From Acholeplasmatales bacterium (lineage in GTDB: Bacteria > Bacillota_I > Bacilli_A > Izemoplasmatales > Izemoplasmataceae), in contig RECF01000078.1 of assembly GCA_007694145.1 (NCBI GenBank), positions 1-64,000 of the forward strand: 64,000 nucleotides of DNA, in the 5' to 3' direction. Of this stretch, positions 1-7,301 are shown piece by piece. The position numbers and the translations under genes are program-made. Position 1 is the first letter of the stretch; the number at the start of each line of letters is the position of its first letter. The notes below the pieces were generated by a model. That model was given only the letters and a program-made list of their open reading frames with translations. It was not told the DNA's origin and made no database searches.

Positions 1-1
1 T

Positions 2-55
2 ATGAAGGGTGCTGTAAATTTTTCTTGGGGTGCGCAATTGTATCAAAATAGGTAG
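2..55 (+). other. possible 3' tail of a gene cut by the window start
   Basis: A frame is open from base 2 to a TAG stop at 53-55 and is followed at 81 by a hairpin with a T run, so it could be the end of a gene lying outside the window. Only 17 codons are visible and nothing identifies the product. Its last codons share 16 of 17 bases with the end of the SWIM gene region at 3084-3100. Confidence 0.25.
38..54 (+). repeat. 17-base near-direct repeat, left copy
   Basis: TTGTATCAAAATAGGTA at this site recurs at 3084-3100 with one difference (C to T at the seventh base). The two copies bracket about 3 kb of AT-rich DNA carrying the ATPase, C39-like and SWIM genes. They could be remnants of an insertion or duplication, or homologous gene ends. 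AT-rich composition makes coincidence possible. Confidence 0.4.
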
Positions 56-80
56 TCTTTCACATTAGACGAGCATTGGT

Positions 81-109
81 CTGATACGATTATGTATCAG
101 GCTTTTTTT
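81..109 (+). terminator. hairpin with T run
   Basis: CTGATAC at 81-87 pairs with GTATCAG at 94-100 around a six-base loop, and seven T follow. This has the form of an intrinsic terminator for a gene upstream of the window. Confidence 0.6.
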
Positions 110-184
110 GTCTTAATAAAGACATTTATATATTTTTGTATTGTACTATAAAAGGGAAGCTGATTGATATTGAAAGCATAGGTT

Positions 185-209
185 TGATACAATTGTATCA
201 GGCCTTTTT
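185..209 (+). terminator. second palindromic hairpin with T run
   Basis: The 16-base palindrome TGATACAATTGTATCA at 185-200 is followed by GGCC and a T run. It repeats the GTATCA core of the hairpin at 81-109 although no gene lies between them. It may be a terminator or a copy of a small repeat. Confidence 0.45.
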
Positions 210-304
210 TTGCGCTATATAGGGCCGTTTCTCCATCTGCTCATATTTATGGAGCCTAAAAACACTCTGGTTTTACTGAATTTTAGATGTTTCAATAGAA
301 TTTC

Positions 305-353
305 TACACGATTACAGTTTGAAATACACGATTTAAAATGAATTTACACGATT
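305..353 (+). repeat. three direct repeats of TACACGATT, period 20
   Basis: TACACGATT occurs at 305-313, 325-333 and 345-353, exactly 20 bases apart, in the gap before the ATPase gene. Even spacing near two helical turns suggests a protein-binding array or the end of a mobile element. No matching array is seen elsewhere nearby. Confidence 0.6.
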
Positions 354-432
354 ATAGATTGCACACTTTATATTTTATTAAATGGGAAATAAACCCCAAA
401 AGTAAAATAGTTTTCGATTTTTTTAAGATTTG

Positions 433-441
433 TGGTATACT
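433..441 (+). promoter_or_regulatory. extended -10 promoter of the ATPase gene
   Basis: TGG followed by TATACT at 436-441 forms an extended -10 element 51 bases before the start codon. The -35 position has only a weak TTCGAT at 413-418. Confidence 0.5.
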
Positions 442-491
442 TATTTTATAAAAAGGGGTAAATTGCCCGGAAAATAAAACAGGTGATATGA

Positions 492-1742
492 ATGGTAATT
501 AAAAGAGATGATTATTTAAGTAAAATAATAAGGCATAAAAACAACGGATTGATTAAAGTGGTAACAGGTATGCGAAGGGTAGGGAAATCATATCTTTTGT
601 TTAACTTGTTTTACGACTATCTAATCAGTATAGGAATTGATAAAAGCCATATAATAACATATGCATTAGATGACAGAAGAAACAAAGTGTTAAGAAACCC
701 TGATGAATTACTAAATGCAATTGATGAAGGGATAAAAGATGATGATATATATTACATCTTACTAGATGAAATTCAAATGGTTGATGAGTTTGAAGATGTT
801 TTAAATAGTTTGCTGCATATTAAAAACGTTGATACATATGTTACAGGTAGTAATTCGAAATTTTTATCAAAAGATTTGATAACTGAGTTTAGGGGAAGAA
901 GTGATGAAATACGAGTTTACCCTTTAACATTTAAAGAATTTACGTCCGTATTTGATGGTGATGTAAATGAAGCATGGAATCAATACTATACATATGGCGG
1001 TTTACCTTTAACGCTTAATTTCACTGAACACGAAGAAAAATCTAATTATTTAGTAAAACAGTTTGAAAAAGTATATATTAGCGATATTGTTGATAGAAAT
1101 AATATCAGAAATATTAATGAATTAGAAGAATTAGTAAATATTCTAGCTTCAAATATTGGATCGTTAACTAACCCAAAGAAGTTATCGAATACATTTAAAA
1201 GTATTAAAGGAGTGTCTGTTACAGAACCAACAATCAAATCATATTTAACTTATCTAGAAGATGCATTTTTAATAGAAAAGTCTATGAGATATGATGTAAA
1301 AGGCAAAAAGTACATATCAACTCCAAGCAAGTATTATTTCACTGATTTGGGATTAAGAAATGGTAGACTGAATTTTAGACAACAAGAAGAAAATCACATT
1401 ATGGAAAATATAATTTATAACGAACTAAAAGTTCGTGGATTTAATTTAGATGTTGGTGTAGTTGAAGTTAGAGAACAACATAAAGGAAAATTACTTAAGA
1501 AAAAATTAGAAGTAGACTTTATTGCTCAAAGAGGAAATAAAAAATATTATATTCAGTCAGCTTATGAAATGAGTACTATAGAAAAAAGAAAACAAGAAGA
1601 AAGATCTCTACTAAATATACCTGATTCATTTAAAAAGGTTATTATTGTAAAAGATAATATTATGCCTAAACGAGATGAAAATGGAGTAATAACGATTGGT
1701 TTGTTTGATTTTCTATTAGGGAAGGTTGGTCTTGATTACTAA
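492..1742 (+). CDS. AAA-type ATP-binding protein with DUF4143 domain
   Basis: This 416-residue protein belongs to the widespread AAA_14/DUF4143 family of predicted P-loop ATPases, whose cellular role is not established. The Walker A motif GMRRVGKS lies at residues 26-33 and the Walker B segment ending LDEIQ at 91-95. A TGSN motif at 118-121 fits the sensor strand. The C-terminal half (about 200-400) matches the DUF4143 layout, with a nuclease-like EVDFI stretch near residue 340. The start is set by AGGTG seven bases upstream. The gene is AT-rich like its neighbours and unlike the rest of the window, which suggests acquisition. Members often travel singly in accessory regions, so partnership with the next gene is not assured. 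Confidence 0.85.
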   Translation: MVIKRDDYLSKIIRHKNNGLIKVVTGMRRVGKSYLLFNLFYDYLISIGIDKSHIITYALDDRRNKVLRNPDELLNAIDEGIKDDDIYYILLDEIQMVDEFEDVLNSLLHIKNVDTYVTGSNSKFLSKDLITEFRGRSDEIRVYPLTFKEFTSVFDGDVNEAWNQYYTYGGLPLTLNFTEHEEKSNYLVKQFEKVYISDIVDRNNIRNINELEELVNILASNIGSLTNPKKLSNTFKSIKGVSVTEPTIKSYLTYLEDAFLIEKSMRYDVKGKKYISTPSKYYFTDLGLRNGRLNFRQQEENHIMENIIYNELKVRGFNLDVGVVEVREQHKGKLLKKKLEVDFIAQRGNKKYYIQSAYEMSTIEKRKQEERSLLNIPDSFKKVIIVKDNIMPKRDENGVITIGLFDFLLGKVGLDY

Positions 1743-1784
1743 GATAAATCGAAAATTTCAATCAAGTGAAAAGGAGTTTTTTAA

Positions 1785-2339
1785 ATGAAATATATGAGTT
1801 TTAATCGTTCATGTTCTTATACATGTTTAGCATATATGATAGAGGACTATGATTTAGATTATACAGACAAAAATATTGCAATAGAAATGAAACTGGCATA
1901 TCTCTTTTACAATGGAGCTAAGAATAATGAATACTTATCCGGTGCTATGTTACAAGGTAAAAGATGGTTTGATTTATTTCTGAATCGACATTCATTAGAG
2001 TTTGGTGAAATTAAATATAATAAAGTTGATGCTATAACTGTAATTAAGAAATCAGTGCGAAAACTAATGATCGGAATGAATTTGAAGACTGGTAAACATG
2101 CTATGGTATATTGTCCATTAGATAAGCAACTGTTTCGATTCTTCAACCCTCATTATGAGAAATATGGTGCTCTGGATTTCTTTGTTTATTCAGAAAATGA
2201 GTTACTTGATCTTCTTGATGATGAAGTCACGATAGGATATATTACTCATAATCCTGAAATTGTATCTCCCGAGTTAGAATTATACGACCATTCAATTGGA
2301 TACCTTGATAAGTATGTGGTAGATATAATTGAATTTTGA
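1785..2339 (+). CDS. C39-like cysteine protein, function unknown
   Basis: A 184-residue cytoplasmic protein with no clear family name. The N-terminal pattern with C10 and C14 before a helix, a GKHAMVY segment with H105, and a following FNPH segment (121-124) resemble the Cys, His and Asp/Asn order of C39 papain-like peptidases. No signal peptide or membrane segment is seen. AAGGAG lies eight bases before the ATG. It follows the DUF4143 ATPase by 42 bases and may share its transcript. A peptidase-fold role is inferred from motif order only; activity is untested, and an inactive fold is equally possible. Confidence 0.6.
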   Translation: MKYMSFNRSCSYTCLAYMIEDYDLDYTDKNIAIEMKLAYLFYNGAKNNEYLSGAMLQGKRWFDLFLNRHSLEFGEIKYNKVDAITVIKKSVRKLMIGMNLKTGKHAMVYCPLDKQLFRFFNPHYEKYGALDFFVYSENELLDLLDDEVTIGYITHNPEIVSPELELYDHSIGYLDKYVVDIIEF

Positions 2340-2366
2340 TCAGATGAACATACAATAGAAGAAATC

Positions 2367-2642
2367 ATGGAGGTGAGAGAATCATTATTTGCAGGATTGT
2401 TACTATCAACGATTCCATTGTTAGAATCTGAGAAAGAAAATGAACTTATTGAATGCTTAAAAAAACTGCAAAAAGACTTCATTAGTGCTCTTCAGCAAAA
2501 CAAAAAGACAATTAAGTTGATTGATTATTTAAATCCAATTGAGCTTAATGCATGCGCTAGAAAATATAAAGATGCAATTAGGAAGAATACACCACCTAAA
2601 TGTGAAAATCTATTGTATTATTGGAGGCAAATATGGGATTGA
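2367..2642 (+). CDS. small hypothetical protein
   Basis: A 91-residue, mostly helical, charged protein with no family I recognise. It begins 27 bases after the C39-like gene and overlaps the start of the SWIM gene by ten bases, which suggests one transcript and coupled translation. The ribosome binding site is weak (AGAAGA before the ATG). Base composition matches the AT-rich block. Because both the site and the product are weak evidence, the gene is less certain than its neighbours. Confidence 0.5.
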   Translation: MEVRESLFAGLLLSTIPLLESEKENELIECLKKLQKDFISALQQNKKTIKLIDYLNPIELNACARKYKDAIRKNTPPKCENLLYYWRQIWD

Positions 2643-2998
2643 AAGAGTTAAGTAGTTATAGGTCCATGTGGAAAGGGTATGATTATTACATACAAGGAAA
2701 TGTTTTAGAAATAGAGAAACTGAACGATCAAGAGTTTAATGCAAAAGTAAGAAATGATGAAAATAAGATATATAATATTCACTTAGACTTAAATCATCCA
2801 CGAAAATCTACATGTAACTGTCCTCCTGCAGATGGAAGAAGAGTTATTTGCAAACATATGGTATCATCATACTTTGCTATTTTCCCAGAAAAAGCAAAAG
2901 AATACATTGAAGAAATTGAGCGTTATGAGAAAGAGGAAGAAGAACGTTTCCAACAAACAATCAATAATAATGCGAGAAGAACGAACAAAAGACATTGA
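2633..2998 (+). CDS. SWIM zinc-finger protein, apparently frameshifted at its 3' end
   Basis: The 121-residue product carries a SWIM zinc-binding motif CxC-x9-CxH (C61, C63, C73, H75). SWIM domains are known from DNA- or protein-binding proteins in bacteria and eukaryotes; the role here is unknown. The ATG at 2633 is preferred over an upstream TTG because GGAGG lies five bases before it. After the motif comes a Glu-rich helix, and the frame stops at 2998. The next frame then encodes a Lys/Glu-rich tail typical of the family's C-terminus up to 3092. This suggests a single-base loss or gain near 2960-2985, or a sequencing error. Confidence 0.7.
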   Translation: MGLKELSSYRSMWKGYDYYIQGNVLEIEKLNDQEFNAKVRNDENKIYNIHLDLNHPRKSTCNCPPADGRRVICKHMVSSYFAIFPEKAKEYIEEIERYEKEEEERFQQTINNNARRTNKRH

Positions 2999-3092
2999 GA
3001 AATATGTAAATAAACTAACAAAAAAAGAGTTAAAGGAAAAGCTTCTGGAATATATGATCGATTCTGAATTTTTTGATGATGACTTGTATTAA
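2970..3092 (+). other. out-of-frame C-terminal tail of the SWIM gene
   Basis: From about 2970 the +1 frame encodes some 40 residues rich in Lys and Glu, containing YVNKLTKKELKEKLLEY, and ends at TAA 3090-3092. Such a helix after the zinc finger is what I recall from SWIM-family proteins. An ATG at 2970 has no ribosome binding site, so a separate gene is unlikely. It is best read as the displaced end of the gene at 2633. Confidence 0.5.
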
Positions 3093-3100
3093 AATAGGTA
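3084..3100 (+). repeat. 17-base near-direct repeat, right copy
   Basis: This copy matches 38-54 at 16 of 17 positions and spans the stop codon of the displaced SWIM tail. The single difference changes a CAA codon in the left copy to the TAA stop here. Confidence 0.4.
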
Positions 3101-3124
3101 ATTCAACCCAAATAGTAAATAAAG

Positions 3125-3159
3125 TTCATTTGTCAATACTATTGATAAATGAATTTTTT
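3125..3159 (+). terminator. intrinsic terminator after the SWIM gene
   Basis: A 12-base stem (3125-3136 with 3142-3153, one G-U pair) with a five-base loop is followed by six T. It separates the ATPase-to-SWIM group from the Fic gene. Confidence 0.75.
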
Positions 3160-3220
3160 AATATACGATATTCTTCATAATAAATATTTCAATAAAAATA
3201 TTTATAAAAATAAACATTTA

Positions 3221-3229
3221 TGGTATAAT
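3221..3229 (+). promoter_or_regulatory. extended -10 promoter of the Fic gene
   Basis: TGG plus a perfect TATAAT at 3224-3229 lies 22 bases before the ATG of the Fic gene, in very AT-rich DNA. No good -35 is visible. Confidence 0.65.
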
Positions 3230-3251
3230 ATTCACAAAAGGGGTGACTAGC

Positions 3252-4202
3252 ATGGCGATTAACTACAATGGATTATTTAAACAGCTTAAGGAGAAGAATA
3301 TTAAGCTTTCTAAAATGTCTGATGACTTAGCGCTTTCTTCAGCCATAAGAGCAAAGTTTAAAAAAGGCGATTATGTTTCTTTAAAAACACTTGAATCCAT
3401 ATGTAAATACTTAGGTGTAAAGCTTGGTGAAGTGGTTGATTTTGAAGCAAATAGTCATCATTCAGAACTCTATAGCCGCTTAAAAGAAGAGATGGAACAC
3501 AAAATTATGGGCGGCATCTACCATGAAACGCAAATCTTACTAACCTACAACTCAAACCATATTGAAGGTAGTATGCTTAGTTTTGATCAAACACGCTATA
3601 TTTTTGAAACAAATACAATTGGCGTCGATGAAAAAGAATCGGTAAATGTCGATGATATTATTGAGACACAAAACCACTTTAGATGCATAGATTATATGAT
3701 AAAGACAGCATTAGAACCGCTAACAGAAACATTGATTAAAGATTTGCACAAAATACTTAAAACAGGGACGAGTGATGCAACACTAGACTGGTTTTCTGTT
3801 GGCGATTATAAAAAGCGTGCGAATATGGTAGGCGGGCAAGTAACAGTAAAACCAAGTGAAGTTAGTGCTGAAATGGCTAAACTTATCGGACTTTATGAAA
3901 ACAAAGACAGTTATTCATTTGAAGACATTGTTGCGTTTCATTATACGTTTGAGTGTATTCATCCTTTTCAAGATGGGAATGGGCGTGTAGGAAGATTAAT
4001 TGCTTTTAAAGAATGCTTAAGACATGGATTTGTCCCCTTTACGATTGATGAGAATCTAAAAATGTTTTATTACCGTGGTTTAAAAAAATGGAATGAAGAA
4101 AAAGGGTATTTACTTGATACGTGCTTAACAGGTCAAGACAAATACAAGAAGCTTCTTGATCGATTTGATGTTCTAGAAGAAAAAAGCGAGGAGCGATTAT
4201 GA
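3252..4202 (+). CDS. Fic-domain protein with N-terminal HTH and inhibitory helix
   Basis: Fic enzymes usually transfer AMP or another nucleotide group to hydroxyl side chains of target proteins. This 316-residue protein has the complete active-site motif HPFQDGNGRVGR at residues 237-248. An autoinhibitory (S/T)xxxE(G/N) motif (S101 to E105-G106) lies before the Fic core, as in class II Fic proteins. Residues 5-65 resemble a Cro/XRE-type helix-turn-helix, so it may bind its own operator. ATG 3252 is chosen over GTG 3243 because AGGGGTG then sits seven bases upstream. Its stop overlaps the next start (ATGA), coupling it to the nitrilase-like gene. The target is unknown. Confidence 0.88.
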   Translation: MAINYNGLFKQLKEKNIKLSKMSDDLALSSAIRAKFKKGDYVSLKTLESICKYLGVKLGEVVDFEANSHHSELYSRLKEEMEHKIMGGIYHETQILLTYNSNHIEGSMLSFDQTRYIFETNTIGVDEKESVNVDDIIETQNHFRCIDYMIKTALEPLTETLIKDLHKILKTGTSDATLDWFSVGDYKKRANMVGGQVTVKPSEVSAEMAKLIGLYENKDSYSFEDIVAFHYTFECIHPFQDGNGRVGRLIAFKECLRHGFVPFTIDENLKMFYYRGLKKWNEEKGYLLDTCLTGQDKYKKLLDRFDVLEEKSEERL

Positions 4203-4921
4203 GAGTTGCCTTAGCCTCAGCATTATCCATTGATAATGATATCGAAAAAAATATAAACACACTAAAAACGGTTGTCAGTGAACACAAAAATCAAGTGGAT
4301 TTAATTTGTTTCGGAGAAGCTTTTTTGCAAGGCTTTGATGCTTTATCATGGTATTACGATCGTGATAAAAATATCGCAAGTGCACTAGATTCTAAACCTA
4401 TAGAGTATATTAAGACGATAGCCAAAGAAAACAAGGTGGGCATAGGCTTTGGATTTTTTGAAGTAGATGAAACGGAAAACAGTATTTATTGTGCTTACAT
4501 GATTGTAGATTATTTAGGAAAATCTATAAATCATTTCCGTAGAGTTTCAACGGGTTGGAAAGAAGTAGACATAGTAGACCATCATTATAAAGAAGGCAAC
4601 CAATTTCATGTTTTTAAGTATCAGGATAAGAAAATCACTTTAGCACTCTGCGGTGATCTTTGGTGTGAGGGAAACATAAATAAAATTAATAGTTTGGACA
4701 AAGATTTTATCTTGTGGCCACTGCACATTGACTACACCCTCGATCAATGGCAAAAGGAAAAAGTAGATTACATTAATCAATCATCAAAAGTGAATGTCCC
4801 AGTCTTAATGGTTAATAATATATCACAAACGAGTTATGGCGGTGCCTATCACTTTAATAAGAATGAAATAATAGACTCTTTAGAACTAGGAAGAAGTGGG
4901 GTTTTGATTGTCGATGTCTAG
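4199..4921 (+). CDS. carbon-nitrogen hydrolase (nitrilase superfamily)
   Basis: This 240-residue protein has the nitrilase-fold triad: E40 in FGEAF, a lysine probably K121 in GWKE, and C151 in LCGDLW. Family members cleave amides, nitriles or carbamoyl groups. The lysine lies in an RRVSTGWKE context instead of the more usual YRK, so the subfamily is unusual and the substrate cannot be named. It overlaps the Fic gene by four bases. The pair may form a small regulatory or modification unit, but no direct partner evidence exists. Composition is AT-rich, and the island ends shortly after this gene. Confidence 0.8.
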   Translation: MRVALASALSIDNDIEKNINTLKTVVSEHKNQVDLICFGEAFLQGFDALSWYYDRDKNIASALDSKPIEYIKTIAKENKVGIGFGFFEVDETENSIYCAYMIVDYLGKSINHFRRVSTGWKEVDIVDHHYKEGNQFHVFKYQDKKITLALCGDLWCEGNINKINSLDKDFILWPLHIDYTLDQWQKEKVDYINQSSKVNVPVLMVNNISQTSYGGAYHFNKNEIIDSLELGRSGVLIVDV

Positions 4922-5050
4922 TTACATTTTTAGAAGAACATCTCATGCTTTAAGCACAAAATAAATATACTCGTACAACTATTGCCGAAAAAAATGATCT
5001 TCTTTTTTTAATCGCATGACCAATTTTTGGATGTCATTTTCCTATATCCA

Positions 5051-5059
5051 TGCTATAAT
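5051..5059 (+). promoter_or_regulatory. extended -10 promoter
   Basis: TGC plus TATAAT (5054-5059) precedes the membrane-anchored protein gene by about 80 bases. The -35 is weak. Confidence 0.55.
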
Positions 5060-5140
5060 AAGCACCGATAACTTGAAACGCCATGTGTGTAAGGGGAGGA
5101 CAAACGGTGTGTGATGACATGTGTATCCCGGAGGCGCTTC

Positions 5141-5875
5141 ATGAAAATTAAGAGACTATTATTACTTGCACTGATTGCTTTCACGGTTTTTACCCTCACT
5201 CGAATTGAACGATACAGTTTGTATATATACCATTTGGATGCATCTTATGTGAGCTTGAATACCGAGGGCGAAGGACGAACACAAGTGGCTTCAGTACCCA
5301 TGACGACTTGTGACACATATGTTTGCATAGAAAGTCTTATTGAGGTTTTTTACAACGAGCAAAGCCGTGTATACTTCATGTTAGCGACGGTGACATTTGA
5401 GCCGCTTACTGATGTAGCGGTCGATCATTACACAATGTTGCACCAGATTCGGGTTGAAGCGGAACTTGACAAAACAGTCGACACACTCGAGCGCACACCG
5501 CGGATTATCAATGCTTTAATGACCAATCCGTTGCTAGATAGTCACGTTGGATTGGATTTTCACCCAAGAAATGTTCTCGGTCAACGGGACTTCAGCGATA
5601 CAGTAGAAAAGGTTGGGTATCGCATGACAGCATCGCTAACATCGGGTCAGTTTCGCGGTATCTTCGACTTTTACGACGTGATATCTTCAAAAACTGTTGC
5701 AACATACTTTGTTTATGAGTCCAGTGACCTGCTCGATCAAAATGCACTAGATTCGGTTCAGGTGTCGGTTGAGTACCGTCATCACATGCCTCAGTTTCTC
5801 TGGTTTAACGACACGATAAAAGAGACGATTACCCATATTCATCCGCTTGTGAAGGCGCCACTAGAAACCGACTGA
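5141..5875 (+). CDS. membrane-anchored protein of unknown function
   Basis: A 244-residue protein with a hydrophobic segment at about residues 5-19 acting as an uncleaved anchor or signal peptide, then a mostly beta-rich extracellular part. Two cysteines (C57, C62) could form a disulfide. I recognise no family. The start ATG 5141 has GGAGG six bases upstream; an earlier GTG at 5111 in the same frame is less likely. It is followed after 22 bases by the PP-loop gene, so the two probably share a transcript. This is the first gene with the higher GC content of the main chromosome. Confidence 0.7.
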   Translation: MKIKRLLLLALIAFTVFTLTRIERYSLYIYHLDASYVSLNTEGEGRTQVASVPMTTCDTYVCIESLIEVFYNEQSRVYFMLATVTFEPLTDVAVDHYTMLHQIRVEAELDKTVDTLERTPRIINALMTNPLLDSHVGLDFHPRNVLGQRDFSDTVEKVGYRMTASLTSGQFRGIFDFYDVISSKTVATYFVYESSDLLDQNALDSVQVSVEYRHHMPQFLWFNDTIKETITHIHPLVKAPLETD

Positions 5876-5897
5876 GCCGATTGCAAAGGGGGTTAAC

Positions 5898-7301
5898 ATG
5901 CATACATTACAAAACCGCTGGATCTATGAGGCGGGCGTGCTGAAATATTATGGTATGCGCAACCGTCCCAATTTGTTTCAAAACACCTTGCGCGTTCCTA
6001 AAAGTGTACGCGTTTTATTTGCGTCATTACCCAAAACGTTGTCACCAGAGGAGAAAAGAAAACTGTCAGGGTGGCTTGATGCGGGCATCATTGTCGAAGA
6101 CTCGCGCCAGAAGACGACCCCTGAGACACTTGAAAAAGCTCAGTTTTGCACGGGCTGCGTCGCCAATGATTTTATGATTCCCGGGCTTGAGTTCAACGAT
6201 GCTGGCCTGTGCCCGATGTGTCAAAGTGTTGACTTAACCACGACATTCACGAGTGTTCTCCCGGTCAAAAAGACGTTTGAGCATGCGAAAAATAGTCGCT
6301 TTGACATTGCCCTCTTTTATACAGGAGGAAAAGATTCGTCCTATCTACTCCATTACTTGTCTAAAGTACTCAAATTGCGTGTCTTGGCACTGACATGGGA
6401 AATTCCTTTCATGTCAGATAGTGCACGCCAAAGTATTGAAGCAGCCAAGTTGCGGTGCCCAAATGTCGAGTTTGTCACCCGCAAAATCAGTGATGACGAC
6501 TTGCGCCGCATTTACCGCGACTTGTATCAACGTGCTGGCAACACATGCGCATGTCCAAGCTTGGCCTATATTGTGTTTTTCCCGGATTTGGTTGCGGAGC
6601 GTGTGCCTTACTTCGTCGCAGGGAATGAACCGGCGCAAATGTTGAACTTGTACTTCAATCACTTCGCACCACCCCTTGCCTTTTCCAATCGCGTCCACCG
6701 CATGTTGCTTGGCGTGACCAATCTGTTTCGGGTACTGACCCTTCGTCCACCCCTCAAGTCAGGGCAAATGCAAAGTTTGGTCACGATGAAACAATTGGCC
6801 TATGGCGATCCTTGGTTCAAACGTTGGTCGAGCTATGATCAAGAAATACTCACGCACATCCTTGCCTCGTTTGACACGGTGCCGCATTTGCTTGACCCGC
6901 TCAAACGGGCCATAAAAAAAGCCTCCCGTAGTGGCAAGGTACCAGCCTTCGTCCATATTGACATGGCGGATATTGCAGAGGGGGAAGCGTATGATTGGCG
7001 TTATGTCAAGCGCGTGATTACCGAATCGCTAGGCTGGGTCGGTCCTGAAGTAGACAAGGGACTGCACACAAGTTGCAAGATTGAACGTTGTAAGGATTTC
7101 ACACAGTTCCGTAGGTTTTATGACATGAAAAGTCAAATGATTCCGTTCTCCGCCATTGAGTTGTCGGTTGCCTCACAAGCGCGTCATACCGATAAAGACC
7201 AAGCGATGACGGAAATCCGCAAGCATCTTGGTTTTTGTCTTGAAGGGGTGCCGGAATGCCGGTTTATGCATGACTATCTTGAGGGTGAAAACAAAGCCTG
7301 A
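5898..7301 (+). CDS. PP-loop ATPase, sugar amidotransferase-like
   Basis: A 467-residue enzyme of the ATP pyrophosphatase (PP-loop) superfamily, which adenylates a substrate for amidation or thiolation. Residues 84-108 carry a zinc-ribbon CxxC-x17-CxxC, followed by the nucleotide loop TGGKDS at 142-147. This order is that of WbpG-type N-acetyl sugar amidotransferases. A late HTSC segment also fits that family. AAAGGGGG lies five bases before ATG. No matching HisH/HisF-type glutaminase or ammonia-channel gene is next to it, so the substrate is open. Its 3' end overlaps the convergent ferredoxin gene by 38 bases. Confidence 0.75.
   Translation: MHTLQNRWIYEAGVLKYYGMRNRPNLFQNTLRVPKSVRVLFASLPKTLSPEEKRKLSGWLDAGIIVEDSRQKTTPETLEKAQFCTGCVANDFMIPGLEFNDAGLCPMCQSVDLTTTFTSVLPVKKTFEHAKNSRFDIALFYTGGKDSSYLLHYLSKVLKLRVLALTWEIPFMSDSARQSIEAAKLRCPNVEFVTRKISDDDLRRIYRDLYQRAGNTCACPSLAYIVFFPDLVAERVPYFVAGNEPAQMLNLYFNHFAPPLAFSNRVHRMLLGVTNLFRVLTLRPPLKSGQMQSLVTMKQLAYGDPWFKRWSSYDQEILTHILASFDTVPHLLDPLKRAIKKASRSGKVPAFVHIDMADIAEGEAYDWRYVKRVITESLGWVGPEVDKGLHTSCKIERCKDFTQFRRFYDMKSQMIPFSAIELSVASQARHTDKDQAMTEIRKHLGFCLEGVPECRFMHDYLEGENKA

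Noticed and set aside
305-353. CRISPR array
   Set aside because: The repeats are only nine bases with 11-base gaps and no cas gene is present.
4933-5010. Possible terminator after the nitrilase-like gene (GAAGAACAT facing ATGATCTTC before a T run)
   Set aside because: The arms are about 50 bases apart with a mismatch, too loose for a confident intrinsic terminator.
6414-6698. Open frames on the opposite strand within the PP-loop gene
   Set aside because: They mirror the coding strand, lack ribosome binding sites and have no recognisable domains.
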